From Bacteroidales bacterium (GTDB lineage: Bacteria; Bacteroidota; Bacteroidia; Bacteroidales; Tenuifilaceae): a stretch of 64,000 nucleotides of DNA. Each line of letters begins with the position of its first letter. The stretch's first letter is position 1. The notes beneath the pieces are model-generated. The model made no database searches, had not been told where the DNA came from, and saw only the letters and a program-made list of their open reading frames with translations. The stretch is from positions 1 to 64,000 of the forward strand of contig JABFRB010000005.1 of assembly GCA_013141385.1 (NCBI GenBank), written 5' to 3'. Below, piece by piece: positions 1-8,000 of the stretch. The position numbers and the translations under genes are program-made.

Positions 1-54
1 ATTAAAAATCTAATTATAAACAGGGAACATTATTCCCATTAAAACAAATACTTT

Positions 55-720
55 ATGAAGTTACCGTCAGAAAGTTCTTCGAGTGAGGTATTGGTTAACT
101 ACTCTGTTTACACATCGGTACGGGTGGATGTTAAACATGAAACCAATCAATTATCCGCTCCAATAGTTGATGCTTACGAAGCATTAGAAACAAAAATTAC
201 AGAACGAAAAAAGAAGACAAAGGAAAGTGCTGCAAAGCTGGCAATGCGCGACGAAAAAAACGATTGTTGCGATAGTGCAGTTGTAAATTTATCGTTAGAG
301 CTCCTAAGTGCCACTGGAAACAACAGGGAGGATATTCGCTATAAGAGTTTATTTACTAAAACTCCAAGTAGAATAACAGTACAACCAATTAAAGATAAAT
401 CGAGCGATGTAAAAGTATTAATACAAAAACTTAGTACCAATAGTGGGGATGCTATATATGCAAAGCATTTATCATTAATACAAGCGGCAGTAGCTGAGCT
501 TGATGAAGCAGAAGCAAGCTACCAAACAGCATTGGTAAATGAGCAAAGCAGCTACGATTTCGAAAGAGCATCCCAAGCAGCATTACGCAGTACCTTAGTA
601 AGAACCTACGGAAAGCTTATTGATATAGCAGGGAAAAAGAATGCAGATAATTATTTTAAGAAATCAGCAGATAAAAAGAAGAAAGAAAAAAAACAGGGAG
701 AAAAACCCATTGAGCCTTGA
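55..720 (+). CDS. DUF6261-like helical protein
   Basis: Predicted soluble, almost entirely alpha-helical protein of 221 aa with no signal peptide or membrane segment. The C-terminus is a lysine-rich tail (about residues 200-217). The layout, an N-terminal helix pair followed by a D-x-x-x-D segment and later long Ala/Glu/Leu helices, resembles the DUF6261 proteins common in Bacteroidales and the gene at 60620 in this window, although direct identity is low. The start is the first ATG after an AT-rich leader. Function is unknown. It borders a cluster of accessory ORFs. The family call is an inference from architecture; that the frame is coding is well supported by length and composition. Confidence 0.6.
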   Translation: MKLPSESSSSEVLVNYSVYTSVRVDVKHETNQLSAPIVDAYEALETKITERKKKTKESAAKLAMRDEKNDCCDSAVVNLSLELLSATGNNREDIRYKSLFTKTPSRITVQPIKDKSSDVKVLIQKLSTNSGDAIYAKHLSLIQAAVAELDEAEASYQTALVNEQSSYDFERASQAALRSTLVRTYGKLIDIAGKKNADNYFKKSADKKKKEKKQGEKPIEP

Positions 721-1116
721 GTAAATAGAATGATATAAAAGTAAAACCCTTTACGGAAATCTAATCTCACAGGATAACATTTCCTCCCTCGAAAGTGTCT
801 GCACATTTTGATTTTTGCTCAAAGCTCCCCAGCAAAGCAAAAAACACAAAAGGAGCAGACACTTTTGTTTTATCTATCTCCAATTTGATATAATAGAATA
901 TGGCTGTTAGTAAAACCCAAAAAAAGATAAAATTGCCTTTTGATAATTTATAATAAATTGCTAAGTTTGGAGAAAAGTTAAACAAAAGGTGTATAAATAA
1001 ACCTTTGGTTGGATGTAAATGAGTTGGCGGTAAGCATGAAGAATATTAGCGAGTGAAAATCACAATAATATAATGATTAAATTAGTCTAATTATTAAACT
1101 CTTAATTAAAACCAAA
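721..1116. other. Intergenic region with hairpin and direct-repeat copy A
   Basis: No gene is supported here. There is an imperfect inverted repeat, AAGTGTCTGC near 793-803 against GCAGACACTT near 855-864. It overlaps copy A (827-929) of a roughly 100-bp direct repeat whose second copy is at 3080-3184. A GTTGGCGGTAA motif near 1022-1032, close to the start of the next gene, resembles the right end of an integron attC site. Confidence 0.5.
827..929 (+). repeat. Direct repeat copy A (about 103 bp)
   Basis: This stretch is near-identical to 3080-3184: both read CCCC-A/G-GCAAAGC, then GAGCAGACACTTTTGTTTT, then TCTCCAATTTGAT, then AGAATATGGCT, ending in AAAAAAGATA. The two copies point the same way and bracket the short ORFs, the attC-like site and the nuclease gene. 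They may be remnants of a non-autonomous element or a duplication that accompanied insertion. Confidence 0.7.
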
Positions 1117-1347
1117 ATGAAGTTAGTTGAAAAGATTAATGCAAATGCGCTGAATTTTCAAATTCAAGATTTAAAATCAATTGAGACAAATAAAGCATTG
1201 GAATTATTATTTTACTCAATTAGGATGGCTATTTCAAATGATACCTTTGAAACAGACGAGGAGATAGATGATATTTTAAAGTTTCAATTTTACTTGTCAA
1301 TAATTTACAAAAACCATATTGGAAAGGTAATGATAAAGGGAATTTAA
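1117..1347 (+). CDS. Hypothetical protein, likely N-terminal half of a frameshifted gene
   Basis: A 76-aa acidic helical protein that I do not recognise. It has no signal peptide and no transmembrane segment. The reading frame of the next ORF (1374-1604) is already open upstream of this stop and reads sensibly across the gap from about 1323. A single missing G near 1327 would fuse the two into one protein of roughly 160 aa. Its small size and its place in an accessory patch, followed by an attC-like site, would suit a cassette gene such as an immunity or antitoxin protein, but nothing in the sequence proves that role. Confidence 0.45.
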   Translation: MKLVEKINANALNFQIQDLKSIETNKALELLFYSIRMAISNDTFETDEEIDDILKFQFYLSIIYKNHIGKVMIKGI

Positions 1348-1373
1348 ACTACGATGATTATTTTCAATCTAAA

Positions 1374-1604
1374 ATGGATATTAAATTTGCAAATGATAGA
1401 AATGGCGCTATAAATCAATTGTTCAAATTGTGGCTAGATAAAAAGACAATTACTATAGAATATAATCTCCGGGGGTTAGAGTTTTTAACGAGTGAATCAT
1501 TTTATGAATTTGATAAATCTGTAATAAAGATGATAATTAACATCCTCAAACCATTTATAGATAAAGCAGAACAAGTAATAAATAATGAAACTGCTATTTG
1601 CTAA
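1374..1604 (+). CDS. Hypothetical protein, likely C-terminal half of a frameshifted gene
   Basis: A 76-aa helical protein of unknown function. Its frame stays open upstream of the ATG back to at least 1287, overlapping the 3' end of the preceding ORF. The ATG at 1374 may therefore be an internal methionine rather than a true start. Together with 1117-1347 it would form one protein of about 160 aa, with the break near 1327. Either the gene is a recent pseudogene, the assembly has a 1-base error, or there are two short proteins. No motif was recognised. Confidence 0.4.
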   Translation: MDIKFANDRNGAINQLFKLWLDKKTITIEYNLRGLEFLTSESFYEFDKSVIKMIINILKPFIDKAEQVINNETAIC

Positions 1605-1663
1605 ATAATGTAAAATACTACATATATCCAATTCTTTATAAAGAAATTATTAATCTTATTATT

Positions 1664-2017
1664 ATGCCAATAAATTTAAATTACGACGACCCTATTACAA
1701 TTAAGCGTATACTTGGAATTATTCAGATTAAATATCCGTCACTTGGTATTGGTGATTATGTTTCACAAGCAGATAAACAAGCAGATGGTGTTCCTGTCTT
1801 TTTAACTAATGGTAGAATTGTAATTGATTTTTCTACAATTAATGATGTTGGTTCAGCTAATTCATTACCTGATTATGGGGCTAGATCAGTTTCGACATTT
1901 ATTTCTAATAATCCTATGACAAATCAACCAACTATAGTTCAATCAAAAGTTCCTAGATTATCACTTTGGCAAAAATTGTTTGTTCTTTTGGGATTTAAAA
2001 ATAATGACAGCCGCTAA
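1664..2017 (+). CDS. Hypothetical protein
   Basis: A 117-aa protein if translation starts at the ATG at 1664 (MPINLNYDDPIT). The frame is open further upstream, to a TTG at 1598, but that extension is low-complexity AT-rich sequence. The middle section is rich in Asp, Ser and Asn, and the C-terminus has a short amphipathic or hydrophobic helix (LWQKLFVLLGF). I do not recognise the family. The stop codon lies inside the left end of the attC-like site that follows, as is usual for genes carried in integron-type cassettes. Confidence 0.5.
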   Translation: MPINLNYDDPITIKRILGIIQIKYPSLGIGDYVSQADKQADGVPVFLTNGRIVIDFSTINDVGSANSLPDYGARSVSTFISNNPMTNQPTIVQSKVPRLSLWQKLFVLLGFKNNDSR

Positions 2018-2140
2018 CAAATGCTAAAGTTAATGTAGGTTTCAGAGGTTTTGCAAGTGCAGTTCCTGCAGACAAGGGTTGTCTCAATTTATAAGGACGT
2101 AGCCACGCAATCCAGCACTGCGCATAGCTGCGATCGTTAG
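2009..2140. repeat. attC-like recombination site (candidate)
   Basis: About 130 bp begin with GCCGCTAACAAATGC and end with GCTGCGATCGTTAG. They thus have a CTAAC-type left core and a GTTAG right core, the layout of large attC sites such as the Vibrio repeats. The interior has self-complementary parts, for example GACAAGGGTTGTC, and AGTGC pairing with GCACT. The preceding gene stops inside the left core, and the next ORF starts 18 bp after the right core. No integrase is present in the window, so this may be a stray cassette. The call rests on sequence layout only. Confidence 0.4.
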
Positions 2141-2158
2141 AATCAAGTCAAAATAAAT

Positions 2159-2941
2159 ATGATTAGAGAAATAAATAATCTTTCAATTTGTATTTTCAAT
2201 TATCTTGGGAAGGTATTTGCACATAAATCTAGAATGTCCGAAACAGGAATCACAGATTTTTTGTTCAATCATATAATTCTATCTTCTGTTTTTACTGGAA
2301 ACATAAGATTATTAAAACTAAAATCGAATATTGAATCTGTCTTTGGAAACGATTTAGACTTATTTGTCAAAGTTGGCACTAACCAATATAAATGGTTTGT
2401 ATTCCAAGCTAAAGTCGCCGAATATACAGGGGCTTTTAATGACTTAAAAAAGAGAAATAAATTAAGTTTTCCACAATGGTATAAATTGAAAATCCACCAA
2501 CTGCTTTTTGATAGTCAACCATATTATTTATTCTATTATGGACAATCGAGCATAAAATCAAGAAAGATAAAAGGCAATATTGGCTTTACAGATTGTATGG
2601 GAAATGCAAATTATCGTGAATTAGGATTATCAGCAGTAGAATTGGACGAAGTTATAAAAAACCGAAAAGGAAAAGGAATTTCACAGCTAACATACTTTAA
2701 AGATTTTTTTCCTAATAACGTAAGAGCATTTAGATATTTTTTCTGTCAAAACGGAATTGATAAAACTGCAAGTCGTTACTATTCTCTTGAAGAAATTATT
2801 GAAACTCGTTATTATAACGAAATTAATTTAGAATCCTTAAAAGAGTCAATGAATGAATCCGACGAAGAAGACTTGGAGGAAATTATTATAGAAAGTGGAC
2901 AAGGAAATACGAGAATAGTTTTGGACTTACAATCGGATTAA
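2159..2941 (+). CDS. Predicted PD-(D/E)XK-type nuclease, DUF6615-like
   Basis: A 260-aa soluble protein. The first 90 residues carry a spaced set resembling a restriction-endonuclease-like core: E28 in an S-E-T-G-I-T-D helix, then G-N-D-L-D (D65/D67), then a beta strand ending in Q83-A-K85. This E...D...QxK arrangement is typical of PD-(D/E)XK nucleases, and the order resembles the uncharacterised DUF6615 family. The C-terminal third is acidic. No methyltransferase or ATPase partner is adjacent. It directly follows the attC-like site, so it may be a cassette-borne defence gene. The nuclease assignment is inference from motif spacing; the family name is less certain. Confidence 0.5.
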   Translation: MIREINNLSICIFNYLGKVFAHKSRMSETGITDFLFNHIILSSVFTGNIRLLKLKSNIESVFGNDLDLFVKVGTNQYKWFVFQAKVAEYTGAFNDLKKRNKLSFPQWYKLKIHQLLFDSQPYYLFYYGQSSIKSRKIKGNIGFTDCMGNANYRELGLSAVELDEVIKNRKGKGISQLTYFKDFFPNNVRAFRYFFCQNGIDKTASRYYSLEEIIETRYYNEINLESLKESMNESDEEDLEEIIIESGQGNTRIVLDLQSD

Positions 2942-2953
2942 GGCTCCCGCTCA

Positions 2954-2983
2954 ACGAAGTTTAGCGAAGCATAACTTCGTCGT
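2954..2983 (+). repeat. Orphan REP hairpin
   Basis: ACGAAGTTTAGCGAAGCATAACTTCGT forms a stem ACGAAGTT/AACTTCGT with a TAGCGAAGCAT loop. It matches the outer hairpin of the REP units flanking the RAYT gene. The second hairpin normally found about 20 bp away is degenerate here (GAGGTCTTAAACCGC near 3043). Confidence 0.65.
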
Positions 2984-3079
2984 AATTAACCGAACGAATC
3001 CCGAAGGGATCAACGAAGTCAACTGAGCTCATCGAAAATAAATAGAGGTCTTAAACCGCACCAATACCAAATTAAAATT

Positions 3080-3184
3080 CCCCGGCAAAGCAAAAACACA
3101 AAAAGAGCAGACACTTTTGTTTTTCCCATCTCCAATTTGATGTAATATAGAATATGGCTATTTATAAAAGACCAAAAAAGATAT
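3080..3184 (+). repeat. Direct repeat copy B (about 105 bp)
   Basis: Second copy of the repeat at 827-929, in the same orientation. It keeps GAGCAGACACTTTTGTTTT, TCTCCAATTTGAT and AGAATATGGCT with a few substitutions and small indels. Confidence 0.7.
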
Positions 3185-3290
3185 CAATAATGCTGGTTAA
3201 AATTTATTTATGAACTGTCAGGACATAAAAGAAGTAAAGCCACTGAGATTTATATAGATGTAACAGAAAAGAGTAGCAGAAAAATTCGAT

Positions 3291-3356
3291 CTCCCCGCTC
3301 GGCGAAGTTTAGCGGAGCGTAACTTCGTCGTTTTTAAATAGCGGTCTCTGACCGCA
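3291..3356 (+). repeat. Left REP unit
   Basis: Two adjacent hairpins. The first is GGCGAAGTT/AACTTCGTC around TAGCGGAGCGT, and the second is GCGGTC/GACCGC around TCT, joined by TTTTTAAATA. Its reverse complement reappears at 3987-4056. Confidence 0.75.
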
Positions 3357-3411
3357 CAAATACCAAATTAAAACCATTGACTTATTAGAAACCCACTACT
3401 TTGCTACTAGA

Positions 3412-3975
3412 ATGTCCACAGGTTATAAAATAGAAGATCAAGCAGCATTATACTACCTAACACTTCAAGTTGTGGATTGGATAGATATTTTTACAAGGCA
3501 GATTTACCGTGATATTGTAATCGACAGTATCAAATACTGTAAGCAGAACAAAGGACTGCAAGTATTTGGTTACGTAATAATGTCAAACCATTTACATCTA
3601 ATAGCCAATAGCCCAAACGGTCATTTAAGCGAAACGCTAAGGGATTTCAAAAAATTTACTGCACGAACAATTATTAGCACCATAGCTAATGGCAATGAAA
3701 GTCGTAGGGATTGGATGCTGAATAGATTTGAATTTAATGCAAAGCAACATAGCCGAAATGAGAAGTATCAGTTCTGGACACACGAGAATCATGCTGTTAT
3801 TCTGTACTCTAATGATTTTATTCAAGAAAAGCTGGAATACTTACATAACAATCCAGTACGAGCAGGAATAGTAGAAAAACCAGAAGAATACTTATACTCA
3901 AGCGCACGCAATTACGCTGATTTGGATGGACTACTCGAAGTTTCTTTTATTGATTTGAAGTGGAAAACGTATTAG
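3412..3975 (+). CDS. REP-associated tyrosine transposase (RAYT, Y1/HUH family)
   Basis: A 187-aa single-domain transposase of the IS200-related RAYT/TnpA_REP group. These enzymes nick and join single-stranded DNA at REP hairpins and are thought to spread REP sequences. Seen here: the HUH-type metal motif S-N-H60-L-H62-L, preceded by a G-Y-V-I-M strand, and the family C-terminal signature Y143-L-H-N-N-P-V-R-A-G-I-V, whose tyrosine is the likely nucleophile, followed by Y-x-Y-S-S-A-R-N-Y. Length is normal for the family and there is no frameshift, so the protein could be active. It lies between inverted REP units with short spacers on both sides and has no accessory gene. Confidence 0.9.
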   Translation: MSTGYKIEDQAALYYLTLQVVDWIDIFTRQIYRDIVIDSIKYCKQNKGLQVFGYVIMSNHLHLIANSPNGHLSETLRDFKKFTARTIISTIANGNESRRDWMLNRFEFNAKQHSRNEKYQFWTHENHAVILYSNDFIQEKLEYLHNNPVRAGIVEKPEEYLYSSARNYADLDGLLEVSFIDLKWKTY

Positions 3976-3986
3976 TAGGAATTTAA

Positions 3987-4056
3987 TGCGGTCAGAGACC
4001 GCTATTTAAAAACGACGAAGTTACGGCTATCGCCTAAACTTCGCCGAGCTGAGGGG
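3987..4056 (-). repeat. Right REP unit (inverted)
   Basis: Inverted copy of the left unit: GCGGTCAGAGACCGC, then TATTTAAAAACGACGAAGTT, then GGCTATCGCCT in the loop and AACTTCGCCGAGC, followed by a G-run. The loop differs from the left unit while the stems are kept, which is what selection on the hairpin would give. Confidence 0.75.
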
Positions 4057-4146
4057 GGGGGGATAAAACCCTATTAAGTTAGCGGTAATTATATGGCTAA
4101 AAACTGAGTTCTTGTTAAAACGATTACGAATGAAATAAATAATATA

Positions 4147-4668
4147 ATGAAACAAATATTATTCTGCACAATTTGGATTTTTATTGTATTTTCTTCATGC
4201 AATAATTACATAAATAATAATACATCTACTTCTGGAATTGAGATATCAGAACTTATTAAACAAGCGAATGATTTTTACCAGAAAAGTAATTATGAAAAAG
4301 CAGTAATGCTTTATGATAGAATAATAGCGATAGATACAACTATAGGAGAAGTCTATTACAATAGAGGATATTGTAATTCACAAATTGATGAATACAAAAA
4401 ATCAGTTGACGATTACTTAATGGCAATAAAACATGGATATAAGACAAAAGATGCCATATTTAATTTAGGTTTTGCATATAGTTTATTAGAAAACGACACA
4501 TTAGCACTTAAATATTTCTTAAAAACACTAGAATTGGAGCCTAAACAACCTGATGCAACTTTAAGAGTAATTGAAATAAAATTAAAATTTGCAATGATTG
4601 AGTTATATATGAAAATGGGTTATAGTCATGAAGAGGCATGTAGAAAAGTAAAATCTGACGGCCATTGA
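4147..4668 (+). CDS. TPR-repeat lipoprotein
   Basis: A 173-aa predicted lipoprotein. The signal peptide ends in a lipobox F-S-S-C with the acylated cysteine at residue 18. It is followed by about three tetratricopeptide repeats (residues 33-135), with signatures such as Y-N-R-G-Y and A-I-F-N-L-G-F-A-Y, a scaffold for protein binding at the periplasmic or outer-membrane face. No enzymatic domain is visible and no partner is adjacent. A GTTAGCGGTAA motif some 65 bp upstream resembles an attC right core, so the gene may also have arrived as a cassette. The exact role is unknown. Confidence 0.75.
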   Translation: MKQILFCTIWIFIVFSSCNNYINNNTSTSGIEISELIKQANDFYQKSNYEKAVMLYDRIIAIDTTIGEVYYNRGYCNSQIDEYKKSVDDYLMAIKHGYKTKDAIFNLGFAYSLLENDTLALKYFLKTLELEPKQPDATLRVIEIKLKFAMIELYMKMGYSHEEACRKVKSDGH

Positions 4669-4710
4669 CATATATGAATTGACAATTGATTGAAAAATTG
4701 AGAAAATAAC

Positions 4711-4776
4711 TACCTCGCTCGGCGAAGTTTAGCGAAGCGTAACTTCATCATTTTTATATAGCGGTCTTAGACCGCA
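4711..4776 (+). repeat. Orphan REP unit, left-type orientation
   Basis: TCGCTCGGCGAAGTTTAGCG and the following AACTTCATCATTTTTATATAGCGGTCTTAGACCGC match the left REP unit of the RAYT element, with substitutions in the spacer. Confidence 0.7.
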
Positions 4777-4916
4777 CCCCGCTAGCGCGGATTTGCAACC
4801 GACCAAAGGGAGTTCAGCAAAGCTAATCCGTGCTAGAATTAAAAGTAATACATATAGTAATTGGCAATAAAATTTAAACGAATAGGAATATTCCCGCTTT
4901 GCAAATCTTTTCATCA

Positions 4917-4935
4917 ATATCGCACTTTGCGATAT
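4917..4935. repeat. Short palindromic repeat (TATCGCA type)
   Basis: ATATCGCACTTTGCGATAT is a near-perfect palindrome. Related palindromes occur at 49826-49846, 61510-61526 and 61890-61905, all in intergenic DNA. Confidence 0.6.
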
Positions 4936-4958
4936 ATTATATAAAATCCCAGAAACTC

Positions 4959-4990
4959 AACGAAGTTGCGGCTATCGCCTAAACTTCGTC
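4959..4990 (-). repeat. Orphan REP hairpin, inverted
   Basis: ACGAAGTTGCGGCTATCGCC followed by TAAACTTCGTC matches the right REP unit of the RAYT element but lacks the second (GCGGTC) hairpin. Confidence 0.6.
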
Positions 4991-5076
4991 AAACTTCCGT
5001 GATTTTAAATGGTTGCGTTGGTTTAGTTATCGGTTGTTGATTGTCTGTTAGATTTTGAAATTTGTCCTAAACTGTC

Positions 5077-8000
5077 TTATAAATCATTTGATAATCTCAC
5101 CAAATCTTTTAATTCTTTATTACTAAGTTCACCAAGCCATTTCTCGCCAGAACTAACGGTTAAATTGGCAAGGTCTTTTTTATCTCTTATCATTTCGTCA
5201 ATACGTTCTTCCAATGTACCCTTATTAATGAGGCGGTGAACAATTACTTTGTTTTTCTGTCCAATTCTATATGCCCTATCCGTTGCCTGTGTTTCAACTG
5301 CGGGATTCCACCACAAGTCATAGTGAATAACATTTTGTGCTTGAGTCAGATTTAGCCCAGTACCACCCGCTTTAAGCGATAAGATGAAAATCTTCCGATG
5401 TGCTTTGGTTTGAAAATCCTCAACCAGCTTTTCTCTTTGTTGGCGTGTAAGCGATCCATGCAGGAATAGCGGTTCTGTTTTAAGTTCATCTCGGATAAGT
5501 ATCTGAAGCAGATCGCCCATTTCCTTGTACTGGGTGAATATTAACGTTTTTTCATTATTATCGATAATAGCGTGAAGTAATTCAAATAAAACGGATAGCT
5601 TACCCGAAAGTTCGGGTGAATTCGATCCTGTTTTTAGGTACTGATAGGGATGATTTCCAATTTGTTTTAAAGCAATCATCATTTTCAGAACCATCCCTTT
5701 CCTCTCAATACCCTCACTGCTTTCGATTATTTTCATTGCACTTTTAACGGTACTCTCGTAAAGGGCTGCTTGCTGTTTTGTAAGTATGCTATACTGGTTA
5801 TTTTCAATTTTATCTGGAAGATCACTAATAATGCTTTTATCGCTTTTCATACGACGCATAATAAACGGAGAAGTAATTTTTTTAAACACATCTAATTGTT
5901 TATGACTTCTCTCAATGGTGATAGGTTTGGTAAATTCATCATTAAAATTCTTAATGGAACCTAAATATCCCTTGTTTGTGAAATCAAAAATACTCCAATA
6001 CTCGCTAAGCCTATTTTCAACAGGTGTTCCGCTCAATGCAATTTTAACATTTGAATGAATTGATTTTATTGCTTTGGTTTGATCGGTATTATGATTCTTA
6101 ATGTTTTGCGCCTCGTCGATAATAAGTATCTGCCATTTATGTTTATTTAACACCTCAGCATCCGAACGTGCAGTTCCATAAGATGTTAATAGGATATCTT
6201 TATCAATAAATTCATTGATATTACGTTTATTCCCGTGATAAATTAAATAGGTTAAGCCAGGGGCGAATTTCTGCATTTCCTTACCCCAATTGGTAAGTAA
6301 GGTTGTTGGAACTATAACAAGTGCCTTCTGGGTTTTAAGAATCTGCTCCTCTTTTAACTTTAATAGTATTGCAATAGTTTGTAACGTTTTCCCAAGACCC
6401 ATATCATCGGCAAGAATGCTACCAAAACCAATTTTACTATTCTTATACATCCATTCAAATCCTCGCAGTTGATAAGGGCGTAATTGTCCTTGTAAACCTA
6501 TCGGCAAAGGGATGGGGTTACTATTATTAAATTGCCGTAATATTTTTTGGATTTCTTCCGATATCTCAATCTTTTCTCCCTGATATTCATTCGCAAACAA
6601 AACTTGCAGCATTTGATGTTTGCTCAGCTTATTATCGGATTGTAAATGCTTTAATAGCTTATCTAATTCCTCTTTACTAACATGGATAAAATGGTCTTTA
6701 ATTTTAACAATACCATCCATACCCTTCACCAGTTTAATAAACTCTTTCTCGCTCAATAGCTCATCACCCACAGCAACCTGCCATTCAAAGTTGAGTAGTG
6801 AACTTAAATCCATATACGTTTTAACACCAGCTATTGGCCCATTGCTTTTAACCTTAAGCGATGCTGCCGGCTTAATTATGCTTTTCAGCGATTTAGGAAT
6901 AAGGATTTCTACCCCCAATAAGTTTAATACAGGAATTATTTGCAGTAAAAAATTGGCAAACTTATCGGATTTATAGCTGATAATCTGCTTGTCATCATTA
7001 TTTAAAATGGTGTTAAATTCTGGAAAATGTTCCTGCAGTTGCACTAAATCTTTAGTAACGGAAAGAAGTTGGCTTTTATGCTTCTTCTTAAACTGATGAA
7101 AAGGAATAGGGGCTTCAATTTTATCTTTCGAATTTGTTCGAATTTGTAAACCAACGCTAAATTCGGGATAGTTTTCGGCTACCTCCAATACAGGAATATA
7201 CAAACGTTTATGGCTATGAATCTTATTTAACCATAGCTGAATGGCATTAAATATCTCTTTATTGATTTGCTTAAGCGTATACGATACCCCAAAAAATAAG
7301 CTTAAAACAGGATCGTATCTAGGAATTTTGCTGCTTTGGCTTATAATGTCATCAACTATTTTAGTAGTAAAAATTGAAGATAACATAACTGAAAATTGCT
7401 CCTGATTGGAATAGTAAGTTAACTTCTTTCCATTTTCTTGTATAATGTTGATATAAGAAAAGTACCTGTTAAGAATTTCAACTTGTAATTTCACTGAAGC
7501 ATCCTGTAATAATGGAAGCCAATGTATTTGGTAAGTATCATTAAAAACGATTAGCTGCGGTATAACTGCACCTTGTTCAACAATCTTTTTTGCAAAAAGA
7601 AAATAATAATAAAGCACCTTAATGGAATCGGAAACTTGCGATAATTTAAAATTCTCAGTATCGTTGAAGATTTGGAATAGAGCAATAAGTGAAATCCGAA
7701 TTACTTGATACTCAAAAACAAGTTCTACCAAAAATTCCTCCCCTATTTTATTGGATACAATTGTTGCTTTTATGCAATTTTGTATGTCGATTGTGGTTTT
7801 TTTTCCATGTAAATTAAAGCTGTGCTTGCTTACGTTCTTTGATACATACTTGAAATGTGTAAGCAGTTCGGATTTAAAATTTTTTTCGTAGAATGGAGGG
7901 TTTGGTGAGAGCAGATTTAAAAACTTATCGTCGTACTTTGGAATTACCGTAAAGTCTAATTCATCTAAACCTCCAATTGATATACTTTCTAATAGTTCCG

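Larger units (their letters stand above)
2942..3411. other. Intergenic region with REP copies and direct-repeat copy B
   Basis: No gene is supported. It contains an orphan REP hairpin (2954-2983), direct-repeat copy B (3080-3184) and the left REP unit of the transposase element (3291-3356). The phrase ACCGCA...AATACCAAATTAAAA occurs twice (near 3056-3076 and 3352-3374), each time just after a REP-type GCGGTC or GAGGTC hairpin. Confidence 0.6.
3291..4056 (+). mobile_element. RAYT/REP element (transposase between inverted REP units)
   Basis: A single RAYT gene (3412-3975) lies between two REP double-hairpin units in inverted orientation, 3291-3356 and 3987-4056. In each unit a GAAGTT...AACTTC hairpin is linked through an A/T-rich spacer to a GCGGTC-TCT-GACCGC-type hairpin. 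This matches the REPtron layout known for RAYT elements. Additional orphan copies at 2954, 4711 and 4959 indicate local spread of the REP unit. A run of nine to ten G residues closes the right end. Confidence 0.75.
4669..5076. other. Intergenic region with two orphan REPs and a palindrome
   Basis: No gene is supported. It contains a full REP unit (4711-4776), an inverted single REP hairpin (4959-4990) and a TATCGCA-type palindrome (4917-4935). This is the 3' side of the SNF2 helicase gene; no clear intrinsic terminator with a T-tract is seen. Confidence 0.55.

Noticed and set aside
767-985. 72-codon minus-strand ORF with hydrophobic stretch
   Set aside because: It overlaps direct-repeat copy A and the inverted repeat; the same DNA recurs at 3080 without keeping the frame, so it is not coding.
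1598-1663. N-terminal extension of the ORF ending at 2017
   Set aside because: Begins at TTG overlapping the previous ORF and encodes AT-rich filler; the ATG at 1664 is the more natural start.
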